Positions 27,306 to 37,490 of a stretch of DNA of 64,000 nt are shown here, one piece after another (position 1 is the first letter of the stretch; each line of letters opens with the position of its first letter). The notes under the pieces were generated by a model. It had not been told where the DNA came from. It ran no database searches and saw nothing but the letters and a program-made list of their open reading frames with translations. The stretch covers positions 1-64,000 of the forward strand of contig CAJNYU010003777.1 in NCBI GenBank assembly GCA_905331475.1, in the 5' to 3' direction. The stretch is from Rotaria socialis. Its lineage: Eukaryota > Rotifera > Eurotatoria > Philodinida > Philodinidae. The position numbers were made by a program, and so were the translations under genes.

Positions 27306-28408
27306 TAGAAGTTTCCTTGTATGGCTAGCAATCCACTTTCTAGCGTCTTATATACTTTTTACACTTTGATCCTTAAAACAAAGGGTACGAAACCATGATG
27401 CTCAAAACTAGCGTAGTGTATTTTTACATTCTATTTCAGATTCCTATTAGGAACACTGACCTACAGAAAAGCGAAAAAAATAGTTAGAAGATTGAAAGAG
27501 AAAAAACTACACAGTGACGAGCGCATATATGAAAAAACACTATTTTCTTACTGAAAATGACATGGCTCGTTGATTCAAGTAAAGAAAAGTAAGTGGTAAA
27601 AAACCAAGCAATATTGCTAACAATAAATACAATTTACAAGTCATTGTAAACATATCAGAAAAAAACCTCACACTCCAACACAATTTACTATGTAAGTATA
27701 TTTTAGCTCCAACATTATTAGGCTAATTAAGTTGAAGATAGCGGGATTCGAGAAATATTCAATGTAGAAATGCTAAATACCCTGTTATTTAACTTAAATT
27801 GCTCATAATTAGATTATATAGAAAAATAGTAGGGAATGATTTTTCACCTGAAGATATTAATTTTTAATAAAATATTAAGCTTTCTACGTATATTTAACTG
27901 TTGAATTTTCTTCCAAACATCCATTTGATTTAAGACACAGATAAAATAAAATGCTGAATCTATTAAAAAGAAACTTCACTTCGAAAGCATGAAAACTACA
28001 AATCTGCGAATTAATTGTCAAAGCATGTGAAAACTATTTAGTCTTTAACTAGTATTATGACTAAGGTATTAGTGCTAGAAAAACTAGTTCTAAGTATAGG
28101 TAGTAGAGAATTTTATTTGGCTATCAACTAGAAAGTGAGTCTTTCTCGGAAGTCATTATCAATTGAGTGAGATTAGGACCTGCAGAATACCAAACAAGCA
28201 CATTTTAGATTTTAGGAAATTCACAAGAGTTATATTGTATAAGTATTTAGTTTTTCAAAAATCACAGAATTCTGAATTCTGCTGGGTAGGCTAATCTGCA
28301 AATGCTGTATCAGTGATAGCTTAGTCGTATACAAGAACACTTCTTAGTTATTCATTGCATTAATTCATTCTTTCTTACATTAGCAAAAGGCTCTCAAATA
28401 CATACAAG
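27306..28408. other. intergenic, ART-TPR upstream region
   Basis: AT-rich; no gene or repeat recognised. It presumably carries the ART-TPR promoter. Confidence 0.45.
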
Positions 28409-30431
28409 ATGGATAAAAGCAAATCACCCACAGCTAGCAGCGCAGCTTGTGCCGAATACAGTGCAAATGCGTTTTCAGCAGTATCAAAACAAGCCATTAC
28501 TAGCGCCACTGTTGAAACTTCCTCAGAAGACTTTCGAGCACGACCAAGAAGAATCGTGCAAAATTTCCTTTTAGTATGGCTCGATGCTAATATTGATGAA
28601 GGAAAGGAAGATTTTCAAAAGGCGCTGACAGCGCTTCGAAAAATTTTCGTGACGGTAGAACCTTTTACTGACGTTGACCAATGTGTTGATTACCTAACAA
28701 GTATAGATGATCAGAAAATTTATTTAATTACCTCTGCGTCACTTGGCCAAACGACAGTGCCACTTATACATGATATAGCTCAACTTGATACGATCTTTGT
28801 TTTCTGCTCAAACAAAGATGAGCACAAATTTTGGGCGAAAGAATGCGCGAAAGTGAAAGGCATTCACGACTCAATACAGCCTATATGCATGCAATTAATA
28901 AAGGCGACACAATCATGCGACCACGATGCAATACCGATGAGTTTCATACCAAAGCGACAAATATCAGAAGCAGCATCCACAAAACAAAATCTGGATCAAT
29001 TACCGCCATCTTACATGTACTCGGTGATTTTCAAGGACATCATATTAGAAATCGATCATGATGACAACAAATCTATGAATACTTTAGTGAACTTTTGCCG
29101 ACAACAAAATATTCCTGAAATACAGATAAACTTATTACAGAGTAATTACCACGAGAAATCACCTATTTGGTGGTATACGAAGCCAATGTTTCTCTATGGT
29201 ATGCTTAATCGTGCCTTACGAATGCTCGATATGGAAGTGATGATAAAATTAGGTTTTTTTATTCAAAGTCTGCATCTGCAGCTGGAACAATTGCATCAAG
29301 CACAGTCGGCAAATTTTCAACAAGCGTTTACCGTTTATCGTGGTCAGGAACTGAGTCAAAAGGATTTTCAGAATCTACTAGATTCAAAAGGTGGCCTACT
29401 ATCGTTCAACAACTTTCTATCGACTAGTAAGGAAAGAGACGTGGCTACATTATTTGTTCAAGAGTTCGTGCCAAACAATAAAGATATTGTTAGCGTTTTG
29501 TTTATAATGACAATCGATCCAACTACGATATCAACTTCAATTACACCATTTGCAATGATCCATGAACATAGTGCTATTTCATCGGAACAAGAAATTCTAT
29601 TTACAATGCACACTGTTTTTCGTGTCGTTGAAATTCAACAGACGACTAAAAATAATCGTCTTTGGGAAGTACAATTGACTATTACTGACGAAAGTGATCC
29701 ACAACTTGCTGGTCTTACTGATCACATCAAAGAGGAGGTCCAAGATTCAACTGGATGGCGTCGAATGGGTAAATTGATGCTCCAAGTGGGTCATTTCGAT
29801 CAAGCTGAAGAACTCTACAATGAATTACTCGAGAATGCTTCCACTGATAGCGATAGAGCACATGTCTATCACCAGCTCGGATACTTGAAAAACGATCAAG
29901 GGAAATATCCAGAAGCAGCTAAATTCTACGAAAAATCCCTCGCGATCAAGCGGAAAACTCTTCCAGAAGATAGTGCTTCATTGGCTGCTATATGGAAGTC
30001 ATTAATTAATGTCATTAATTAAGTTCCGTTAAAAAAAATGGTCCACCCCTAGTGAATACTCGAAAGCACTTGAGTTTTACGAAAAATCACTCAAAATAAA
30101 AGAAATATCTCTCGCTGCGAATCATTCCTCTTTGGCGACTTCCTACACCAGCATCGGTAGTGTGTATAATAACATGCGAGAATACTCGAAAGCACTGGAA
30201 TATTACGAAAAATCACTCAAAATAAGAGAAATATCTCTGCCTCCGACTCATCCCGATTTGGCTACTTCCTACAACAACATCGGTCTAGTGTACAGCAGCA
30301 TGGGAGAGTACTCGAAAGCACTTTCCTATCTAGAAAAAGCACTTAGTATTTATCGAAATTCACTCCCTGAAACACATCCGAATATTCAAGTTGTATTGAG
30401 CAGTATAGCAGCAGTGAAAAAGAAGTTATAA
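28409..30431 (+). CDS. mono-ADP-ribosyltransferase with C-terminal TPRs
   Basis: Model: exon 1 28409-29997, exon 2 30053-30431, 655 aa. The N-terminal ~200 residues form a receiver-like alpha/beta domain (FLLVWLDANIDEGKEDFQKA, IYLITSASLGQ, DTIFVFCSNKDEH) that often precedes ART in rotifer proteins. The ART domain follows with the R-S-EXE signature: Arg311 in VYRGQEL, S-T-S near 338 in NNFLSTSKERDVA, and Glu393-Gln-Glu395 in SSEQEILF. This class transfers ADP-ribose from NAD+ to protein side chains, usually arginine. C-terminal TPRs are of the kinesin-light-chain type (EYSKALEYYEKSLKI repeats), probably a partner-binding scaffold. Without splicing the frame stops at 30020-30022; removing 29998-30052 rejoins the repeats in frame. 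One TPR is then about 11 residues short, at ASLAAIWNEYSKAL. It could therefore be a functional gene or an early pseudogene. There is no signal peptide, so it is likely cytosolic. Confidence 0.82.
29998..30052 (+). repeat. TE-end remnant inside the ART-TPR gene, possible intron
   Basis: This 55-nt stretch starts GTCATTAATT and ends GGTCCACCCCTAG, the same terminus as the repeat at 23180-23393. It has GT and AG at its borders, a poly-A rather than pyrimidine tract before the end, and a size equal to normal introns in this genome. Its removal keeps the reading frame; its retention introduces TAA. Confidence 0.65.
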
Positions 30432-30458
30432 ATGTTTATTTTCCCTAGTTTTCGCCTA

Positions 30459-31105
30459 CAGAGATGTCATAATATCCTAACACTGGGTATCGTCGACATA
30501 CCAGTCACGATATCCATTCAAGTGGATATCTAAAATGGATACTAAAATGAATACCCAAATTTCTCAGAGCTGAGGAATTTGAGTGCATTTGGTGTAACGA
30601 GATTGGGTATCGGAAATTTTCCTACTGTCAGGTCCTACTTCAAACAAATTAATATAAGCCACAATTCAAATAGCATACATGTGACGATCCACAACAACAC
30701 CAACTACACAGCATGCTACAGTTTCAACCCGACTTCCTTGAGTGATTGTGATGAAAGTCGTAATAAATTCTTATCAGGTAAAAATGAAGTTCTTCAACGA
30801 ACATTTATTTGGAATTGCACGCTATCTGCAATAGTCATTAAACAAATCTGTACATATCGATAAACATTGGCATAAAGCTGACTACATGAATACAATAAAT
30901 TTTAACATAGCATTACGTTTCCTTATTTATAATTATAAAGTCACGTATTTCTACAATAGGGTATATCCATTTCCGATACCCATTCTCGTTACACCAAATG
31001 CACTCAAATTCCTCAGCTCTGAGGATACGTAGATTTCCATCCAACTGGGTATCCTATTTGGGTATTCATCTCGATACCCAAGTTGTGGATATTATGACAT
31101 CCCTC
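30459..31105. mobile_element. hAT-like element, 647 bp, with long terminal inverted repeats
   Basis: TTCGCCTA at 30451-30458 recurs at 31106-31113. Ends: CAGAGATGTCATAAT on the left, complement GAGGGATGTCATAAT on the right; inverted similarity extends about 150 bp inward (GAGCTGAGGAATTTGAGTGC present in both arms). It is the same family as 18724-19725. A 94-codon open frame in the middle (30579-30863) matches nothing I know. It starts 28 bp after the ART-TPR stop codon, so it may lie in its 3' UTR. Confidence 0.87.
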
Positions 31106-31113
31106 TTCGCCTA

Positions 31114-31954
31114 ATAAAATAGTTTGAATGATTCTTAATTAATATTTACTAGTCGCGCGCGCGCCCAGGAAGAACCCCCATGGTCGTGAAACGGGCACAC
31201 AGAGGGAACCATGCCAGACTGGTACAGCAATGCACACAAAGTATGACGTACAAATACGACGACAGTGACCTCGTGTACATGAAAAGGCCTTCCTAGTTCT
31301 ATACTATTTCGCCGTTTCTAGTAACAATGAATGGCTCTTCTTTTTTTGTTTTGTATTTTTTTGGGTTAAAAGTAAATTGTAACTTTTAATATTCCGTCCG
31401 GACTAATAATTATTTTTTCGACTCAACTCAATCGCTCATTCTCATCTCGTCTCATTTTATTTTTTGTTTAGTTTTAATTTAATTTTGACTTCGTCGAATA
31501 GTTTGTGTGAGCAATCTAAATGAAAAGAAATTATAAGTAAGTTATTTTGTTTTGAATTTATTTAAAACAGAAAAGAAAATAGGTTACCATTGCATTGTAA
31601 TTTGATATCATTGTAGCACCTCTAGAGTTTTAGAAACAAAAAGAAATTAATTTGTTATGTTTTATATCTACATTTTTTTTAATTTTTGATATCAGGACTG
31701 GTTAGTTGCCATTGATAGATGAGAATACATTCTAAAAAGAGAAAAGCGAATAGGTTAGTGTCAGCTTTTCAAGAAGAGTTGTTATGAGGAAAAAAGCAAT
31801 AATAATAATAATAATTCCATTGTAATTGTAATTGTAATGCATTGTTAAACCTTGTGTATTGTAATGTAACACCCCTGAAAAGTAAATACATTATTTTTAA
31901 AATAGATGCTTACTTATTATCTACTCGCCGATTGAATTGAATGACTTACGTAGA
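31114..31954. other. intergenic, simple repeats
   Basis: A (CG)n run near 31154-31163 opens a locally GC-rich 120-bp stretch. ATA microsatellite near 31800-31814 and TTGTAA repeats near 31822-31840. No gene. Confidence 0.5.
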
Positions 31955-31970
31955 ATACAACAACGTATAT

Positions 31971-32006
<36 letters not shown>

Positions 32007-32077
32007 TTAGAGCTCTTTATTAAGGGATAATCGTTAAAAAATATCACATGGCTATGAGCGAACTNAATACAACAACG

Positions 32078-32116
<39 letters not shown>

Positions 32117-32180
32117 TAATTAGAGCTCTTTATTAAGGGATAATCGTTAAAAAATATCCCATGGCTATGAGCGAACTCGC
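31955..32180. repeat. tandem duplicated block split by a single N
   Basis: Two nearly identical copies of about 110 bp (AATACAACAACGT, (TA)n, poly-T, TTAATTAGAGCTCTTTATTA, GGCTATGAGCGAACT) are separated by one N at 32065. A third start of the unit appears at 32425. The N suggests a join between two reads of the same locus. Confidence 0.7.
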
Positions 32181-35173
32181 TCCTGTAGCCTGAAAAAAAA
32201 CCAAGTTGAAATAACAAAAATGGAAGGAACGAGACGAAAAATCGGCCAAAAATAAGAAAAATAAGAAATACAAATGTGAAGATCAAAAGACAATAATAAG
32301 AGCAAGAGAGTAGATGACGTAAATAGGCGATTTTGTTTTGAACCATACTAAATTTAGTGGATAAGGATTACTGGTTGAGGATGAGATTGAAAGCCTAGGA
32401 AGACAACATCGAGAAACAGCAGTAATACAACAACGTATATTTATATGTTATTCTATGCAAGTAAAATTAAAATAACAATAATAATTTATTTTTCATAATT
32501 GATTATGTGATTAATTTGACGATTGATAGTATAATCAGTTTATTGGTGACCGTCTCTTCATTAGATGACTAATTGATAGTCAATTGTTTTATCTTAACAG
32601 GCTTTTTCTTTAAAAGAAGAAAGACCAAAAAGGGTGTGAATATAGTTTGGTTTCTTTTTAACTACGTACTCAACAACGATAAATACATCGAAAACAAAAA
32701 CATCATGATGAAGAAATTTCACACATATACAAGATACAATAACATATAAAACTTGGACAATTAAAAAAAAGATTAAAGTCATTCATTGCAAACGAAGTTG
32801 CATATGTGTTGATTAAGAAATTCTTTTATGAATTGTCTTTTCTTATTATTGTAGAAATTTAGCAAGAAATTGATTATTAAGCTAAATACAAGGTCTTTTT
32901 TAATTAAGTCTCATCATTTATTACTTGAATTTGCTCATATCGACTTACTATTTTCTTTGGTAGCTATATAATTTATATAGATGATCGTAAAATAATTGCA
33001 AACGAGCAGGGCAAGTTTTTTTTATTTAGTCCTCACTTAAATATATTTTCCTATCACTATTTCTGAATGCAATAAATTTTTGTTTCTATGATAGTCACAT
33101 CGAAATACTGTTATGTAGTTCATCTTGAGTTTGATATTTTAATTTTAATTTTAATACTGTCTTCTCAGAAGCGTATCCTTCAGTATAAATTCATAAAAGT
33201 TAATTATCATCTATAAAACCAATTTCCTTGTGTAAAAAAAGTCAAGCATCTCGAAAAAAATTGTCAACATACATTAGATTTTAACACAAGCGAAGCCAGC
33301 ATGTTTTTTAAGAAATAGTTCTTTCAAGATAGTTAACGTGTCTGAATATGAAATGAAGAACTGTGAAATTTTTCATGGAAGACTATACTATTCGAAACAT
33401 GAAAACATGATGAAAATATCAGTTTTCGTAATGATCAATACAAATTTATATTATAATACAAGAAACTAATATTGATAAAAACCCAACACAGACAAAGATT
33501 GTTGATGATGAGTCACATAGAAAAATAGCTTCAAATTAATATCAAAATAAAGAATTTTCTTTGAATAAAACAATGTTTTCATCTATTTGATAACTATTTA
33601 TACTGCTAGGAGAAGAATGAGTTTGAAACTCTTGAAAATGTTCTTAGTGAAAATTGTATGCACACTGTGATTTTTTTTATTGCTATCGATTTCAAACCTC
33701 TGTCATTAACTAACTATCTATATTATTACTGCGGGCAAAACATTGACCGAAATATTTTAAATTTTTTTACTGACTCCAACTCTATTTCTTCTTAGTCTAC
33801 ACTATGAAAGAATCAATGAATCATGAGGTGCTCAACTTAACTTCATTGTTATTCAATTCTGATTCGTAAATAAAACGAACGACCGAGGTTGGAACATAAG
33901 ACTATTTATCATAAAATAAATATCACCTCTCTACTTCTTTTTCGAGCTAATAAAATTGAACAGACTGTTTCATGAAATTCTATATGTTTAGGTCGAAACT
34001 TATATTCTATTAAAGCAAAAAACTTGAAAAGAATACAAATAAAAAGCAGAAGGCATCTTATTGTTGACTATGCAATTTTATTTGACGACAACTGTGCCAG
34101 TTTTCATTTGAACATCGTCAATATAATACTTGTTGATTTCACTTGAATATTAGATGTTTTTCATGAAGGAATATAATCGAATTCACACAATGTCTTGAAC
34201 AAACCCAGCGGTATCAAATTACTTTATATTCAAAAACTAATTTGTTTTCTTTAAAGATACCGCTCGTTGATGAGAATGATATATTTAAAGATTACGAAGT
34301 ATAAAAAAAAGAAAACTCTTTATAATATTTAATTTAATTACAATGCAAATGCATTTAATGAATTATTATTTTAATCACATCTTAAAATTAAGTGTCCTAA
34401 TCCAATATGTGATTTTTGTGGAGAAAAATTCAGTTCAACGATATGACATGATCAGCACAGAGAAAAATGCCTGTACTTTGTCTACTGAAAGAATTCGTTT
34501 AATGAAAAAAAACAGAAACGTTGTATAAGTCGAAGGTATCTTATGCAACTATCAAAAACAAAACGATAGTTATGGAAAAATGAGGTGATGACAAATCTCA
34601 AATTGGTATCAATTTTCACTAAATATCTGGTCTTAAATATCTGACTTTAAGAAGGAAAACAGATATTTACTTTCAACATTAAATTTTGCATAATATTATT
34701 AAAGAATGAAATCAATCAAATTCTATCTGCTTACAAAATTTATAATTAGACAGATCTCGGTGTATTTTTTGTGTGCATGTTAGATCAACTGGTGTACATA
34801 ATGCTATTTGCAATACACTTTCTTCGATTTATCTGTTACATTTGACTATCTTGATAGTTATCACTGAAAGGAGCTGCTATTAAGATAGTGAAAATTAAAT
34901 AACAAGGGCAAAACTTCGTCTTATTTTTGAGTTTTTTAATATTTCTAAAATTATTCGCACATTGTTATTGTATATATTATGCTAGAATTCGAATAGAACG
35001 ATATTTAAAAACAACTGGACAACAATATAAAGAAGATAGAAGTAGAAAAGTAAAAAATAGAATCATATTTTAACGAATCAAATAAAACAAATTATCAAAT
35101 TTTATATTTTTAAGCTAAAAGGTATTTCTTGAGATTGTAGATTTAATTAATTATTTTATTTCTTTAATTAACA
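32181..35173. other. AT-rich intergenic region, nothing recognised
   Basis: About 3 kb of very AT-rich sequence. Open frames of 60-76 codons occur but carry only low-complexity or hydrophobic residues and no family motif. Confidence 0.5.
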
Positions 35174-35459
35174 ATGTCGAAGCGCTCACCCGTTATGGAT
35201 GACAAAACAATTTCAGAAATGATTCTAAAAAACATAACAACAGCATCACAAATGAATGTTCAAATGTCTAACATTTTAAATTCAGAACAAATGCGATTAA
35301 TGACGACCTATACGGATACATATAACTATGAACCTTGTTTGTCTTTTTTTCTATCATTAGCAATGGTGTCACATTTCTCGCAAGGATCCTACTATACTCG
35401 TTATGCCAGTCCCGATCATCGTCCAGTACGATTGTATTTATGGTTGCTAGGCGCCAGTG
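35174..35459 (+). pseudogene. orphan 5' exon ending at a P-loop-like motif (DUF3987-like?)
   Basis: An ATG exon of 95 codons begins MSKRSPVMDDKTISEMI and ends LYLWLLGASG at a good donor (CCAGTG|GTATGT). The stretch SFFLSLAMVSHFSQGSYYTR then a short linker before YLWLLGASG resembles the start of DUF3987-type primase/helicase-like proteins, where GASG would begin the Walker A GxxGxGKS. The rest of the P-loop and the following domains are not found downstream, where a MITE starts within 200 bp. I therefore treat it as a truncated gene. The family assignment is weak; the exon boundary is clear. Confidence 0.4.
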
Positions 35460-35649
35460 GTATGTTCAAATGTTCTTTGAAGAGACTACATTTTTTCTAA
35501 TACAACACCTTTTATAGTGTCTTTTTTTCTTGACAGAATGAAATGTAGAAATATGTAGAAGGATACAAGTATCTGTTTTATAATCTAAACTACAATAGTT
35601 GCGTTGTAATGATGTTATCATAATTTCAAAAGGTACGAAAGGATAGCAT

Positions 35650-35945
35650 CCCAGGTCGAACAGTCCGGCCTGGAAACGGTCGGTTCCGGGTAGTTCCGTT
35701 GATTTTGTGGAAGCAGTCTTCCGGTTGGAAATTTTTCGCATTTTCCCGGTGATTTACGATCAATTCCTGCCGGAAAGCACCGGAACTTGGCAGGAATTCT
35801 CCGAAAAAGTCCGGCCGTATTTTTGACCGGAATACTGCTTCCACGTTCCAGCGATTTCCCGTGTTTTCCTGCAGGATATGGTGACTTTCCCGCATATTCC
35901 CTGGAGTATCCTACGGGATCCGGTGACCGGAATGTTCGACCTGGG
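35650..35945. mobile_element. 296-bp MITE with CCCAGGTCGAACA ends
   Basis: Terminal inverted repeats CCCAGGTCGAACAGTCCGG and complement CCCAGGTCGAACATTCCGG. The interior is GC-rich with many CCGGAA/TTCCGG words. A TA follows the right end; the left flank is AT. Same terminal word as 43549-43838 and a degenerate relative of the interior at 62990-63245. Confidence 0.85.
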
Positions 35946-37490
35946 TACTTATATCACTAATTAAAATGTATTTTCGTTAATTAGATCTCATTATAATTAG
36001 CGTTTAATTGAAGATTTTTTATTGAAAACCTCTATTTTAACTAATAAAGACCATAGTTACGTCAGAATCGTATCGTTTTACTGTTAGAGATGATAGCAAC
36101 GAGTACATGCTACTATAGTGCATATTAGATACATTAAACATTGTTTTAAAAGATGATTTACTATGTTTGCATATAGAAATAAATATATAATTCATTAATT
36201 ATAACACAGATATTAATTGAAATAAAGTATTAACAACAATAAGAATTCATTTAGTAAAAAAAATTTTTAATTTTGCGATAGCAAAAGCGAGGGAATCCAA
36301 AAAAACTTACAGAAATCATATTTTATATTTATTTTACTTCAAGATTAAAAATAGAAATACGAAATATTTTTTATCAATATTATTAAATAGCAACAGCCTT
36401 AAAAAAACTTCTATCGAACCGTAATTTATGTTTACGTTTTTTTCTAATTAGAAAATTTCAGAAGTACTTATAAGTTATTTAAATGAAAGAAATTGTACGT
36501 TTTCATCTATTCAGCTATCTTTACTTTTTTCGGTCCTTTTCCTGAACAAATTATGAAACTTATTCTATTAAAAAATAAAGAAAACACTCTATTTGGTCAG
36601 TATCTAAGTGATTCGAAATATTTGAGTTCCACATTTTAGCCCCAGCGGGGCTGCGCTGACAAGCGTTTTCCTATTGTTTTTGACGCATTCTGTGCATACA
36701 ATGATTTGTCTAAAGATAGCATGAGTACCACTAGGTTGAGGATTAGAACCATAAAATGTCAATAAGTTATAAATAATCAGAACGGTGCTTCTAAAATATC
36801 TTTATTGTGCAACAGTAGCTGTAAATCAGTATACATGAATTGATCGTACAAAATATTTCGTTTTGCATTCGTAAGAAAACGGCTCATGGTAAAGACTTCG
36901 CGGTCCAATAAATTCCATTTGAATATGATCAAACATTCACAATTTATTTTGGATTCATTGCTCTGAATATTACAGACGTTTGTTCATATTGTTCTGTTTC
37001 TATTCGTGAAATGCACTTGATGAATATACTTTGACTCGGCATAAGGCCATGAAAAAATGTTAAATTTTTCTTTTCTTCGCTCTTGTTCTCGTTCTCGTTC
37101 TCGTTGTTGCTGTTCGTTTCTTTTTTTTACATTTTGTAGCAGAACTCGTGTTTAGTCTATATGTAACTTGTAGTGCAGGATACGATATATGCTAATCTAT
37201 GTAAGAAAAAAAGAAATAGCAGTCGCCATATGTTAATTAGGGCGACAAAAGTGTTTTTTTGAAACGATGATAAAGAACGGAGAAAAATTTTTTATGAGAA
37301 CGGTAGCGTGAGCTAAAAAATAATGCTTGTTGCTATACACTCAGTGTTTGACATACTGTAAACGCAATTGATGCTGAGAAGCGAGTAAGAAAAGCAGTAA
37401 CACTCGCATCGCTGGGCTCACATTAGGAAACCACATATTTTTCTTTTACATCGTTTATTAGTTGAATCTTGAAGGAACACTTGCTATAAT
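35946..37490. other. intergenic, ARM-TIR upstream region
   Basis: AT-rich; contains the second copy of the GC-hairpin repeat (36619-36664) and a CTCGTT microsatellite near 37084-37106. No gene is seen. Confidence 0.5.
36619..36664 (-). repeat. dispersed repeat with GC hairpin, copy 2
   Basis: TTGAGTTCCACATTTTAGCC then CCAGCGGGGCTGCGCTGACA: the complement of 20268-20312, with an intact AGCCCC-AGC-GGGGCT hairpin. Confidence 0.7.

Noticed and set aside
31150-31165. (CG)n run considered as a CpG island or promoter
   Set aside because: Only about 10 bp, with no gene start nearby; a simple repeat is enough explanation.
32116-32782. Hydrophobic minus-strand frames of 62-76 codons
   Set aside because: Composed of Phe/Leu/Ile from poly-A/T-rich DNA and one lies in the doubtful duplicated block; typical AT-rich chance frames.
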